Positions 1-9,236 of a DNA stretch of 64,000 bases are shown one piece after another. The notes under the pieces were generated by a model that worked only from the letters and a program-made list of their open reading frames with translations, searched no databases and was not told where the DNA came from. Position numbers and translations under genes: made by a program. This stretch comes from Streptomyces monomycini (GTDB lineage: Bacteria; Actinomycetota; Actinomycetes; Streptomycetales; Streptomycetaceae): positions 1-64,000 of the forward strand of contig NZ_JAFIQY010000012.1 in assembly GCF_022271435.1 (NCBI RefSeq), in the 5' to 3' direction. Positions within the stretch are counted from its first letter, which is position 1; each line of letters starts with the position of its first letter.

Positions 1-2
1 AC

Positions 3-1091
3 ACGTTCTTGTCGCAGGCCGGTGACCACGCCAGCGGTTTTCAGATCTACTACTCCAAGACCTATGACAAGTGGGTCTTCAACCGTCACGCCGCCGATAC
101 CGACGACACGAAAATCGTCCGCGCCATGAGCAATGCCTCAGCCAGGTCCGGCGAATGGACGCATCTGACAGGTACGTACGACGCTTCCCAGCAGACGGTC
201 TCGCTGGCTGTGAACGGCCAGCTTCAGCAGACGGTGAAGTTCACGACCCCGTGGCAGGCCAAGGGCGGCCTGCAGATCGGCCGGCTCTTCTACAAGAGCT
301 CCTGGCAGGAGTACGCCGCCGGGACCATCGACGACATCCGTATCTCGGGGGAAGGCCCCACTGCCCACTGCTCTCCGACGCAAACGGTCGGGCACCGCGG
401 CGCTCCCCAGCTCGCGCCGGAGAACACCGTCGCGTCCCTGGAGGCGGCGGTCGATCACGGCGCGGACTGGGTGGAAACCGATGTGCAGTTCACCAAGGAC
501 GGCCGGCCCGTCATCATGCACGACGACACCGTGGAGAGGACGACCGACGGCAAAGGACGCGTCGATCAGCTCACGGCTGAGGAAATCGCCAAGCTGACCG
601 TGAAGGGCGGCGGACGCGTTCCCACGCTCGAACAGGTACTGGCTTCGCCCAAGGTCAGGTCCGCGCGGCTCCTTTTGGAATTCAAGGGGCCCCAGCCATC
701 GGCAGACCTTGACCGCGCACTCGGGCTCGTCGTCGAAGCCGGCATGGCCGAGCGCACCATGGTGCAGTCGTTCGACGAGGGCATCGTGCGCCACGCGGCC
801 GCCTCTCCCCACACATTCAAGGTCGCACTGCTGCGCTCCAAGCTCGACGCGGATCCCGTGGCGACCGCCCGCGCATTCAATCTCAGCGCCTACGCAGTGG
901 GCTTCAAGGGACTCTCGGCCCGGCCGGGCGTGGTGAATCAGCTCAGGGCCGCCGGTGTCGGGACGTTCGTCTGGACGGTCGACCGTGAAAGCGAATGGAA
1001 GTCGGCCACGTCGTGGGGGATCGACGGAATGATCACCAACCGTCCGGACGAGTTCCTCAAGTGGCGGCAGGGCTACTGCGCCGCGAAGTGA
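3..1091 (+). CDS. LamG-like / glycerophosphodiester phosphodiesterase (5' end outside window)
   Basis: This is the C-terminal part of a larger secreted protein; the frame is open to the left edge, so the true start lies upstream. The first ~115 visible residues resemble a LamG/concanavalin-like jelly roll (GEWTHLTGTYD, TIDDIRIS). They are followed by a GDPD domain with the family's signatures: GHRGAPQLAPENT (the HRG histidine and glutamate), WVETDVQFTKDG (metal-binding E and D), VIMHDDTVERTT (second histidine) and LLLEFKG. GDPDs hydrolyse glycerophosphodiesters to sn-glycerol-3-phosphate and an alcohol. The lectin-like module suggests action at a surface or on extracellular glycans, which is inference. 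A hairpin follows the stop codon. Confidence 0.88.
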   Translation, partial: TFLSQAGDHASGFQIYYSKTYDKWVFNRHAADTDDTKIVRAMSNASARSGEWTHLTGTYDASQQTVSLAVNGQLQQTVKFTTPWQAKGGLQIGRLFYKSSWQEYAAGTIDDIRISGEGPTAHCSPTQTVGHRGAPQLAPENTVASLEAAVDHGADWVETDVQFTKDGRPVIMHDDTVERTTDGKGRVDQLTAEEIAKLTVKGGGRVPTLEQVLASPKVRSARLLLEFKGPQPSADLDRALGLVVEAGMAERTMVQSFDEGIVRHAAASPHTFKVALLRSKLDADPVATARAFNLSAYAVGFKGLSARPGVVNQLRAAGVGTFVWTVDRESEWKSATSWGIDGMITNRPDEFLKWRQGYCAAK

Positions 1092-1107
1092 CCTCTCGGC
1101 ACATTCT

Positions 1108-1140
1108 CCGGCAGGCAGGAATTCCTGGCCGGCCTGCCGG
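1108..1140. terminator. Hairpin after the GDPD gene
   Basis: Arms CCGGCAGG (1108-1115) and CCTGCCGG (1133-1140) are perfectly complementary and enclose the palindrome CAGGAATTCCTG (1116-1127). The element sits between the GDPD stop and the toxin gene start, so a terminator is likely. There is no clear U-tract, as is common in actinobacteria. Confidence 0.5.
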
Positions 1141-1170
1141 GACCAGAAGGCACCTCAACCCTCTCGTGGG

Positions 1171-4100
1171 ATGAAGGAGAAGACATTGGCAACCAGATAC
1201 AGACGCGCGCCCAGATGGCGCGGCGTCGTGGCCGCGGTCATGGGCCTGACCCTGGCCGCCGGAATGGACGCACCGTCGGCCGCAGCCGCTGACACACCGG
1301 TGTACGGCCGGTCGGACGTCCTGGAGGCATGGAGAGTCGGCGGCCCCGGAGTACGCCAGGCCGCCGCAACCGCATTGCAGGGCTCGGACGAAGACATCCG
1401 TACCTTCATGGCCAAGGACCTCCCGGCCCTTGAGGAACAGGATCTGCGCGTCCAGGTCGCACAGATCATGGCCATCGGCGGTCCGGGAGTGAGCGAAGCC
1501 GCCAACATCGCACTGGACGGCGGGGTCAAGGAGCTCCAGGATTTCCTGGACGACGGAATTGTCCAGCCGTACGACGACGACCTGCGCGTCCGTGTCTCGC
1601 AGATCATGGCCGCCGGCGGCCCGGGCGTGCAGGAGGCGGCGGGCAAGTCGCTGGACGGCACTCCTGAAGACTGGCGCAAGTTCATCAGCCAGGGGCAGCT
1701 CAAGCCGGCCGAGGACGACAACCGCGTCCAGGTTTCCCAGCTGATGGTGGCGGGCGGCCCGAATGTGCAGAAGCTCGCCCAGCAGGCCTTGGACGGTTCC
1801 GCCGAAGACATCCAGGATTTCCTGGACCACGGGTGGCAGGTCGCTGCCGCGCGTGACCAGGAGAAGCTGTCCGTATCCCAGTTGGCGCAGCTCGCCGACA
1901 AGGCCCAGAAGCGGGCCAAGCAGTTGACCGAGAAGGCCAAGGAGGAAGCGGCCAAGGCCGAGAAGGCCACGGCCCGGGCCAAGGCGGCAGCGGAAGAAGC
2001 AGCCCGTCAGGCCAAGGAGGCCAAGTCCTCGGCGCAGGAGGCCGCCGCTGCTGCCCGCAGAGCGGCCGCCGCGGCCGACCGGGCGGCGCAGTCGGCTCGT
2101 ACGGCGGTGTCCGCGGCCGCGGGCGCCAACCGGGCAGCACGGGTGGCTTCCAGCGCTGCGGCCCAGGCGGCCTATGCCGCCAGCCGGGCAGGCAACGCAG
2201 CGGCTTCGGCCAGATCGGCCGCTGCGGCGGCCGCCGGTGATGCCAACCGCGCCAAGGAGGCCCGTAAAGCAGCGGAGGTCTCCCGCGAAGCAGCTGCGGG
2301 AGCCAAGAAGGCAGCCGTTGCCGCAGACCACGCCGGCGAAGCGGCAGAGAACGCTGCGGTCGCGGCGGGGGCCGCGGCCCGGTCGGGCGTCAATGCCGCT
2401 GCGGCCGCCGCGGCAGCGGCCGAGGCGGGCCAGTGGGCGGGCCAGGCTGGCGGCAAGGCCGAGGAGGCAAGGTCCGCGGCAGCCAGGGCCAAGCGGCTGG
2501 CCGACAAAGCCACGCGTGCGGCCAACGCCGCAGAGGCCAACGCCCGTGACGCCGCCAAGGCCGCACGGCAGTCACGGGACGCCGCCAATGACGCCGCGCG
2601 GCATGCCGAGGCAGCGGCCAAGGCAGCGGAGAAAGCCGCGGACGAGGCCGGCAAGGCGGTGAACGCGGCCAAGCAGGCCAAGGAAGCAGCCGACGCCGCG
2701 ACGACGGCGGCCAACAACGCGCAGACTGCCGCGAAGCAGGCGAAGAACGTGGCCGCGCTGGCGCGCAAGGCCGACGCCGAGCGGCTGGCCGAACAAGAGG
2801 ACGAGAACATCCTCGCGGCCGAAGAGGCCAAGAAGGCCCATGACACCGAGGTCGCCGCTGCCGAATGGGAGGCCGGGCGGATCCACCAGCTCAATGCCGA
2901 GACGCAAGAGCTGCGCAAGGAGGCCGAAGCCGCCACCGACCCGAAGGTCGCCGCGGCCAAGGGGCGGCACCTCGCGGTCAACCTCCTCAACTCCGGTGGG
3001 ACCTGGGTCCGCAGCAATGCCGAGATGGCGCTGGAGGGCACCGACGCGGATGTGTCCGAGTTCGTACGCGCCGGGCTGACGGTCGCCCTGGAGCAGGACG
3101 ACCGCGCCAGCGTGGCGCACATCGCGGCCACCGCCGAGAAGCCCGAGCAGCGGCAGGCTGCCGTGGCCGTGGTGGACAAGCCGATCGACCAGGTGCGGGA
3201 GTTCCTGCGTACCCGGGCCTACCCGGGCAAGGAACACGACGACCGCATCACGGTCTCTCAGCTCATGACCACAGGCGGTCCGGGCGTGCAGGCCGCCGCC
3301 AACAAGGCACTGGACGGCACCGCGGACGACCTGTACCGGTTCCTGATGGCCGGTCAGTACGAGGCCCGTGAAGCAGACGACCGCGTCGCCGCCGCGCAGG
3401 CCATGGCCAACGGCGGTCCCGAGACCAAGTCGGCGGCCCAGGCGGCCTTGTCGGGCCCTGCGTCGGGACTGCGGTCCTTCTTGCAGGTCGGCCTGTACAA
3501 GGCGCAGCAGCGCGATGCCAACGCGGCCGCCCACATCGCCGAGATCGACACGCTGCTGGCGGCTGCCGACCGGTCGGCAGCCCTTGCGCACAAGGACGCG
3601 GCCGAGGCTCAGCGGGTGGCGGCGCATGCCCGCAACGAGGCCGCCGAGGCCATCAAGTGGAAGAACGCGGCGAAGAAGTCCTCCGACGACGCGGCCATGT
3701 ACGCCCAGCAGGCCGACAAGTCGGCCGACCAGGCAGAGGAGTCGTCCAAGCGGGCCGCCGCGTCCGCCAAGACGGCCCGCAACGCCGCCGCGGCCGCACA
3801 AAAGGACGCACGGGCCGCGGAGCAGTCCGCACAGCAGGCCCAGCATTCCGCGGTTCGCGCCTCGCACTACTCGTCGCAGGCGCACACCTCCGCCTATCAG
3901 GCGCGCAACTCCGCCGCGGCCGCCGACCAGGACGCTCTCGCGGCTGCCAAGGCGTCCACCGAGGCATTGAAGATCGCGGCTGACAAGCTGGTCGAGGAGC
4001 TCAAGGCCCAGATACGGGAAGAGGCACTCAAGCCCAGTAAGCCGATCTCGGACAAGGAGCTTCGTGCTTCCCTGGAAAAGCGGCTTTTCACATGGCGCCG

Positions 4101-5070
4101 CGAAGCCTGGGGGAACGGTGACCTGAAGCCGGGTGAGACGGTCCTGGTCTGCGGTGGTGACGGGGCCGGCGGCATGGGCTGCATCACGACCACCTATCTG
4201 GACCGTTTGATCGCCTGGTACATAGGTGCCGACGAAATCGAGCACTGCCTCCAGACGAAGTCCGCCAAGTGCCTTCCCGACCTCGCGATGAGCGCTCTCA
4301 AGGTGAAGGCGCTGAAGGGGCTCAAGAAGAGATGCCGGCCCAACAGCTTCGTCCCGGGCACCCGCGTCCTGATGGCCGGTCACCAAACCAAGCCGATTGA
4401 AGACGTCCGCATCGGCGACCGGGTGATCGCAACAGACCCGCAGACCGGCCGCACCGAGGCGAAGGCCGTCCAGGACACCATCACCGGCAGCGGCGAGAAG
4501 AACCTCGTCAGCATCACCGTCCCCCGTTCCGGCGCTCAGTCCGGCGGCACCGTCGTCGCCACCGACAAGCACCGCTTCTGGGAGACCGGCGGCAACGGCG
4601 CATGGCTCGACGCCGCAGAGCTGAAGCCCGGAATGAAGCTGCTCAGCAGCTCCGGGGCGTCGGTGCCGGTCAACGCCATCAAGACGTGGACTGTGCCCGG
4701 CCAGCGGGTCCACAACCTGACAGTCGCCGATCTGCACACCTACTACGTGGTCGCCGGCGACCAGCCTGTCCTCGTCCACAACGACAACAACTGGTGCGAC
4801 GAAGACCTCAAGGCGATGGAGGAGTGGGACAAGGGGCGAAGCAGTAGCGTTGAAGAGAGCGCCAGGTACCACATCGGCAAGCACGGCAAGGGGCGAACCT
4901 TCGCCGAATACACGAAGGAGGCCAAGGCCCTCTGGGACAAGACACCGGCCAAGGACCGCATTCGCGTCGAGGTGGGGCACGGCAAGAAGGGCTGGAAAAT
5001 CAAGGGTGGCCTGTGGAGTGGTGAAGGCATTTACACCGACGACGGGAAGATCGTGACATGGTGGGACTGA
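1171..5070 (+). CDS. Polymorphic toxin: ALF repeats, coiled coils, HINT domain, C-terminal toxin
   Basis: A 1299-residue secreted protein. It begins with a basic, hydrophobic signal-like segment ending near APSAAAADTP. TTG at 1186, preceded by AAGGAGA, may be the real start. ALF-type repeats (pattern GGPGV..AA..ALDG....DFL) occupy residues ~50-225 and again ~600-780. Long Ala/Lys-rich coiled-coil stretches lie at ~231-594 and ~790-950. A HINT protease follows at 1055-1204: it starts with Cys1055 (CRPNSFVPGTRVLMAG) and ends VLVHN (His1203-Asn1204), the residues needed for self-cleavage. The released tip (1205-1299) has YHIGKHGKGR..AEYTKEA and ends GIYTDDGKIVTWWD. This is reminiscent of small BECR-fold tRNase toxins, but I cannot assign it firmly. 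The next gene overlaps and is the likely antidote. Confidence 0.85.
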   Translation: MKEKTLATRYRRAPRWRGVVAAVMGLTLAAGMDAPSAAAADTPVYGRSDVLEAWRVGGPGVRQAAATALQGSDEDIRTFMAKDLPALEEQDLRVQVAQIMAIGGPGVSEAANIALDGGVKELQDFLDDGIVQPYDDDLRVRVSQIMAAGGPGVQEAAGKSLDGTPEDWRKFISQGQLKPAEDDNRVQVSQLMVAGGPNVQKLAQQALDGSAEDIQDFLDHGWQVAAARDQEKLSVSQLAQLADKAQKRAKQLTEKAKEEAAKAEKATARAKAAAEEAARQAKEAKSSAQEAAAAARRAAAAADRAAQSARTAVSAAAGANRAARVASSAAAQAAYAASRAGNAAASARSAAAAAAGDANRAKEARKAAEVSREAAAGAKKAAVAADHAGEAAENAAVAAGAAARSGVNAAAAAAAAAEAGQWAGQAGGKAEEARSAAARAKRLADKATRAANAAEANARDAAKAARQSRDAANDAARHAEAAAKAAEKAADEAGKAVNAAKQAKEAADAATTAANNAQTAAKQAKNVAALARKADAERLAEQEDENILAAEEAKKAHDTEVAAAEWEAGRIHQLNAETQELRKEAEAATDPKVAAAKGRHLAVNLLNSGGTWVRSNAEMALEGTDADVSEFVRAGLTVALEQDDRASVAHIAATAEKPEQRQAAVAVVDKPIDQVREFLRTRAYPGKEHDDRITVSQLMTTGGPGVQAAANKALDGTADDLYRFLMAGQYEAREADDRVAAAQAMANGGPETKSAAQAALSGPASGLRSFLQVGLYKAQQRDANAAAHIAEIDTLLAAADRSAALAHKDAAEAQRVAAHARNEAAEAIKWKNAAKKSSDDAAMYAQQADKSADQAEESSKRAAASAKTARNAAAAAQKDARAAEQSAQQAQHSAVRASHYSSQAHTSAYQARNSAAAADQDALAAAKASTEALKIAADKLVEELKAQIREEALKPSKPISDKELRASLEKRLFTWRREAWGNGDLKPGETVLVCGGDGAGGMGCITTTYLDRLIAWYIGADEIEHCLQTKSAKCLPDLAMSALKVKALKGLKKRCRPNSFVPGTRVLMAGHQTKPIEDVRIGDRVIATDPQTGRTEAKAVQDTITGSGEKNLVSITVPRSGAQSGGTVVATDKHRFWETGGNGAWLDAAELKPGMKLLSSSGASVPVNAIKTWTVPGQRVHNLTVADLHTYYVVAGDQPVLVHNDNNWCDEDLKAMEEWDKGRSSSVEESARYHIGKHGKGRTFAEYTKEAKALWDKTPAKDRIRVEVGHGKKGWKIKGGLWSGEGIYTDDGKIVTWWD

Positions 5071-5408
5071 CGGGCAGCTCCGACTTCCGGCATGCCTACC
5101 GGGCATTTCGCGCCATGCCCTACCCTGACCGCCCGAAACCCGGAAAGCTGCAGGATCTGGGTTCCGACCTGCTCGACATCGACTATCAGATCGCGGGCTA
5201 TGCGGGCCAGGTCGACAGCGGCGACCTGAGCGCTTCGGACATCCCGGATCTGGACGAGCACGCCCGCGCGGTCAAGAATCTCCTGAGCGCATTCGCTTCG
5301 GTGAGCACCACGACGGACGAAGAACTGCAAGTCAAGCAGAAGTTCCATGCCTACGTCGCGACGCTGGACCGGATGATGGTCGCACTGCAACGGCTGGCCG
5401 CCGACTGA
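5058..5408 (+). CDS. Putative immunity protein for the adjacent toxin
   Basis: A 116-residue, probably cytoplasmic, helical and acidic protein with no recognised family. Its ATG lies 13 bases inside the end of the toxin gene in another frame, so the two are translationally coupled. This is the usual layout of a toxin followed by its specific immunity protein. There are no signal peptide or membrane segments. The immunity role is inferred from position, size and overlap only. A 15-bp hairpin follows and would end the operon. Confidence 0.65.
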   Translation: MVGLTGSSDFRHAYRAFRAMPYPDRPKPGKLQDLGSDLLDIDYQIAGYAGQVDSGDLSASDIPDLDEHARAVKNLLSAFASVSTTTDEELQVKQKFHAYVATLDRMMVALQRLAAD

Positions 5409-5504
5409 TGGTGCAGGGCTTCGAGGGGAGCGTCGGCCGACGGGGGTACGCATCCCTGGGTCGGCACTCACCGGTGGTGTCCTCGTAAGGGCTGAGCGTT
5501 CTCG

Positions 5505-5538
5505 GCGGGTGGTCACAGGTAAGCCTGTGGCCACCCGC
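5505..5538. terminator. Terminator of the toxin-immunity operon
   Basis: Arms 5505-5519 and 5524-5538 pair over 15 bp with a single G-U wobble and a 4-nt loop (TAAG). It lies about 100 bases after the immunity stop. Confidence 0.65.
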
Positions 5539-5639
5539 TGTCGTGTTGCCCAGCCCGGCTGAGGCCGGCCGCTGTCACCGTCACACGTACCGAGCCAGGC
5601 GTCGGCTGACCGCGCGTCGACGGACGGTGGGAGGGGAAC

Positions 5640-5828
5640 AGGCCGCCGACACCGCTGTGGCCAGCCTGCGTACGGAAACCGGACGCGCTCGCCACGACAA
5701 GGAGCTGCACGACTCAGTCGGTGAGCCGTCCACCCGCAGCGACGACTTCCGCACCCGCCGGAGCGCCCACCACGGCACCGGCACCAAACGCTTCGACCAC
5801 CCCGCCGTCGTGATCTCGCCCTCGCCGT
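5640..5828 (+). pseudogene. Fragment of an MmyB-type (XRE family) regulator, C-terminal part
   Basis: One frame reads VASLRTETGR..HDKELHDSVGE.STRSDDFRTR..HHGTGTKRFDHPAVV. This matches the middle-to-late part of the MmyB-like ligand-binding domain in actinobacterial helix-turn-helix regulators, as I recall the family. The HTH and the first half of the domain are absent, small internal losses are visible, and no start is evident. The missing preceding segment of the same domain type occurs near 15.4 kb. Confidence 0.5.
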
Positions 5829-5912
5829 GAACGGTCCCCCGCCGAGCCCTCTCGGTGACCGCGACAGGTACGGGGAAGCCGGGCATGCGCGCGGGCGTTG
5901 TGCTGCGGTATG

Positions 5913-6425
5913 AGTTTGCGATTCTCACTGATGGGCCCGGTACGTGCCTGGCGCGACGAAGAGGAGATCGGGCCGGGGCCGCGCCAGCAGCGGGCGGTGC
6001 TGGCGGCGTTGTTGCTCAACAATGGCATCCGGCTGAGCAGCAACCAGTTGATCGGCATGGTCTGGGACGACCCGAACCCGAGCGCGGTGATGGCGTTGCG
6101 GACGTATATGTACAAGATCCGTAAGGCGCTTCCTGAGCTGGATCTGAAGTCCAGGGCCGGCGGGTACACGGTCCGCGCGGAGATCGTCGACGACGGCGAC
6201 GGCGAGCCCCTGGAGGGCCTCCGGAGCGCTTACTTCGACGCGCAGCGGGTGCGGCTCGGCGACCACCGGCTCGAGGTGCGGGAGGACCGCCTCGCGCGCG
6301 AGCTGGACGTGCTGGAGTTGCAGAAGCACGTGGCCGCCTTCCCGCTCAGGGAGCGACCGCGGGCCCTCCTGATGTGCGCGCTCTACCCGGAGGACCGGCA
6401 GGGTGAGGCACTGGACCACTTCATC
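5913..6425 (+). pseudogene. Truncated SARP-family transcriptional regulator
   Basis: From ATG 5913 the frame gives a good OmpR-type winged-helix domain (SLRFSLMGPVRAWRDEE, PGPRQQRAVLAALLLNNG, RTYMYKIRKAL, AGGYTVRAE). It then enters the bacterial transcriptional activation domain with an apparent in-frame loss of roughly 30-40 residues after AEIVD. Recognisable BTAD text (RERPRALLMCALYPEDRQGEALDHF) ends abruptly at ~6425. Intact SARPs run past 250 residues. The frame then continues straight into a LysR fragment, so this is a decayed, fused remnant. SARPs normally activate antibiotic clusters. Confidence 0.6.
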
Positions 6426-6815
6426 ACGCAGCCCACGGCCTGTCCCGCACCACCCTGGGCCACCAGCGCCTGCACATCGCCGTCGCCTCCGACCACCCCC
6501 TCGCCGCCCGCACCACCGTGACCCTCCCCGAACTCGCCGACGAGCCCTTCATGGTCTGGGGCCCCCGGCCATTCCGCCTACACCGACCTCCTCATCGGCC
6601 ACTGCCGCCAGGCCGGCTTCGAACCCCGTACCGAACGCACCGACCGGCAGGGCACACCCCCGGTCACCGCCGTCATCGGCACCCGCCACATCGCCTTCGT
6701 CACCACGGCACCGAGCCCCGCCGCGGGCGGCAAGGCGCACATTCTCCGTCTCGAATCACCGGTGTACGCCCCTCGCCACGCGCTCTACCCGCCCCGGACC
6801 ACCTGCCCCCCGTGA
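6426..6815 (+). pseudogene. Fragment of a LysR-type regulator, effector domain with frameshift
   Basis: The segment reads RLHIAVASDHPLAARTTVTL and PELADEPFMVWGP in one frame. It then shifts frame in a C-run near 6562-6566 and continues GHSAYTDLLIGHCRQAGFEP and RHIAFVTTAPSPAAGGKA to a TGA at 6813. This is the C-terminal half of a LysR substrate-binding domain. The DNA-binding half is missing, and the piece is fused to the SARP remnant upstream. Confidence 0.6.
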
Positions 6816-6930
6816 CACCGTTCTCACCCACGCGCAGGTGTGAGCACGAACCGGCCCGCGAGCCGCGTGGCCCGCCGTCCGCTGCGCCGGCGAGGCGGTT
6901 GGAAGGCGTGCGAAGAGGGAATGGACGCCG

Positions 6931-7611
6931 TCATTCCTCAGCGCCACGCGTCCAGGGGCCGTCAGGAAGGCCCGGTTCCGCTGATCTCCGGGTGATTTCC
7001 TCTGCGAGGTCTTTCCGGGCCGATTCGAGGGACCCTGTCATCCAGTAGCTGTCCGGCAGGTCCAACCCCACGTACTTGCCTTCCCCGTCAAGATCGCCAT
7101 CCGGTCGATAGAGGCGGACTATCGGCGTCGGGAGCTCGTCGGCGAACTTGGGAGGATCCCATCCCACGACCCGGCCGAGGTAGGTCTCCCCCTCGTCACC
7201 CAGGGCTGCGTAGTACAGCAGGTAGTGCGCCGGGTCGACGTAAAACGGAGCAGCGCTGTGAATCCATTGCCGGCCGTGCGGCTGCGGCCAAGATCCAGCG
7301 GACGAGGCTTCCCGCCACGCATTCTCCACGTCCTGAACCGTCTGGCCCATCCAATATCTCTCAGTCCGGATTCCCAGAGATACATACTCGGGCAGACCTT
7401 CTTTCCCCTCCTGATCGAAAAATCGTACGACCGGCTCGATAGCAGGGGTGATGACTCCACTGGACGCCCGGTAGAAGGCGACAACCCGTCCTGTCTGCAG
7501 TTGCCCGCCCCTGTCCTCGCCGTAGAAGAACCGGCCGGATCTGTAGTACTTGTCGGTGATGTCTTCGTAGTGCGGCCAGTGCTCGTACTGCTCGTTCCGA
7601 TAGTCGATCAA
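6931..7611 (-). CDS. Hypothetical protein, aromatic-rich, about 226 aa
   Basis: I do not recognise this family. The protein is soluble and rich in Tyr, Trp and Asp. Two similar segments can be seen: PEYVSLGIRTERYWMGQTVQ and KYVGLDLPDSYWMTGSLESA, each with the pattern YV.L....YWM, which suggests an internal duplication. Neither a signal peptide nor membrane helices are visible. TTG 7611, preceded by GGGGAGGG, is the most likely start; the frame is open to 7755. It stands alone between decayed sequences. Confidence 0.6.
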   Translation of the reverse strand: MIDYRNEQYEHWPHYEDITDKYYRSGRFFYGEDRGGQLQTGRVVAFYRASSGVITPAIEPVVRFFDQEGKEGLPEYVSLGIRTERYWMGQTVQDVENAWREASSAGSWPQPHGRQWIHSAAPFYVDPAHYLLYYAALGDEGETYLGRVVGWDPPKFADELPTPIVRLYRPDGDLDGEGKYVGLDLPDSYWMTGSLESARKDLAEEITRRSAEPGLPDGPWTRGAEE

Positions 7612-8451
7612 GAACCCTCCCCAGGGTCTCGACAAGTCACAGAGCCTACTACCTACCTTTCCGGTATGCCGAGCCGTCGCTGCTATCGATCTTCGGTGGA
7701 TAGGGGCACAGGGCTCCGACGCCGTGATCACACCAACACGGCAAGACCATCTCATTCGGGACCAGCGCTTACGGGGCAGCCTTCAGGCGGATGGATCGTG
7801 AAGGGGATCGGGAAGGGGAAGGGGAATCGGGACGAGGGTGATGGAGCGCGACGAGTCGGCGAATTCATAGGAATTCGGGGAGAGCGGCGCGGCGCCGGAC
7901 CACGTCGTCCTCCGCAGACCGGCCGACGGCGGGACAGGAAAGGGCGGAACAGGAAAGTAGAGGGCAGGAAAGAGCAGATCCGGAAAGGAAAGGGCAGGGG
8001 CGCCGCCGGATGCCGTCAGCGATCCTGGGTGACGAGCCTGTCCAGCGTCCGCCGCTGGTGGCGGTGGCGGCGGCCGATTGTCTCGTAGCCGCGAGCCGGC
8101 ACAGCGTGGTCGGGACGCCGGCCCAGGGCCCTGTACGGCCCGTCGGGGCGGAGCACGCCGACCGGTCTGACTGGTGAACTGAGGATCATGCACGCACAGC
8201 ATCCGGGGCCTCGGGCAGGGGCCGGGGTGAGAGCTGGCCGTCATCAGCCGGGCGGGAGCAGGCCGACTGATGTCCCGCTCGGGCGGTTGCGGGCCGACAC
8301 CGCCAGTCATGAAGCGGTCCCACCGACCCATGCCCTCCGACCGCAACCGCGCCGGACCCGGACGAAGCAGGCGGCCCGGCCTTCGAGCGGACGGCGTGAA
8401 GGGTGTCTGGGCAGCCCTGTCCCGGGCAGCCGTTTGCCGGCGCGGTGCGGC
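7612..8451. other. Long region without a convincing gene
   Basis: About 840 bp. It holds a purine-rich stretch (7798-8000) with repeated GGAAAGG-like runs and a G-quadruplex motif. There is also a small minus-strand frame of 57 codons (8016-8189) with Streptomyces-like codon use but no recognised product, and sequence blending into the oxidoreductase remnant. No transposase or RNA gene is seen. Confidence 0.5.
7803..7824 (+). repeat. G-quadruplex-type motif
   Basis: Four G tracts (GGGG, GGG, GGGG, GGGG) are separated by loops of 3, 2 and 2 bases on the plus strand. This fits the classic intramolecular quadruplex pattern. It lies in the gene-free stretch upstream of the minus-strand hypothetical gene. 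Confidence 0.5.
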
Positions 8452-9147
8452 TCAAGCGTCCTGGCCGCCTCCGCCGCGAAGGTGCGCCGAGGTGACTGTT
8501 CCGGCGGCCGGTGCTCGCTCAGTTGGAGCGGGGCCAGGTGGCCCAGGGTGGGGTGGAAGCCGGTGGCGTAGAGGATGGCGTCGGCGTCGATTCTGGTCAC
8601 GCCGTCGTCTCGTGCGCCGTCCAGCCGGCAGACGCCGGTTTCGGTGATGCGGTTGAACATGGGGTGGCGGACCAGGGCGCCTTGTGAAGACTTCCTGGCC
8701 GGGGAAGCGCGGCCAGAAGGGCCGGTCCCAGGTGCCGGTCGCGTTGACCAGGGCCCGGGTGGCGTACGTCCCTTCCGAGGTCTCCAGCAGGAGCGGGCCG
8801 TCCGCGCCGTCGCGTACGGTCCGGACGTCCACCGGCCGGTGCACCCGCAGCCCGAAGGTCCGCTCGTACGTGCCGAAGTACGCGCCGATCACCTTGGAGG
8901 ACGGCCGGTCCGGGTCGGCGCCGGTCAGCTCCATACCGGGCAGCGCGTGCATCCCGTGGACCTTCCCGTACGTCAGGGTGGGCCAGCGGAACGGCCACGC
9001 GCCGCCCGGCCGCGGCGCGTGGTCCAGCACGACGAAGTCCCGGTCCGGCTCGTACCCCGCCCGCCGCAGGTGGAAGGCGGCGGCCAGGCCGGCCTGGCCG
9101 GCTCCGGCCACGACGACCTCGGTCTCCCGCACCCCGATGTTGTTCAT
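8452..9147 (-). pseudogene. FAD-dependent oxidoreductase with internal deletion and frameshift
   Basis: The first ~155 residues are a good flavin monooxygenase-type N-terminus: VVVAGAGQAGLAAAFHLRRAGY (dinucleotide-binding glycine motif), then PGGAWPFRWPTLTYGKVHGM. After PGQEVF the sequence jumps in another frame to NRITETGVCRLDGA and IDADAILYATGFHPTLGHL, the conserved late ATGFHP region. The intervening NADPH-binding domain (roughly 120-150 residues) is gone and the C-terminus is scrambled. It lies downstream of ssuD in the same direction and may once have served the sulfur operon. Confidence 0.65.
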
Positions 9148-9205
9148 GTTTCTACCAGTCAGGGTGGGGGTGAAAATCTTCCGCGGCCCCGCAGACCCTT
9201 ACGCC

Positions 9206-9235
9206 TTCAGTCCCCGCCCCTTCAGCCCCCGCCCC
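9206..9235. repeat. Two tandem 15-bp C-rich repeats
   Basis: TTCAGTCCCCGCCCC (9206-9220) and TTCAGCCCCCGCCCC (9221-9235) differ at one base. A third partial copy (TTCAA) runs into the ssuD stop. They lie just past the ssuD 3' end. Confidence 0.6.
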
Positions 9236-9236
9236 T

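Noticed and set aside
2572..5106. Long open frame (844 codons) antisense to the toxin gene
   Set aside because: It mirrors the codon bias of the plus-strand gene, gives low-complexity Gly/Arg/Val-rich text with no domain, and the plus strand has clear domains.
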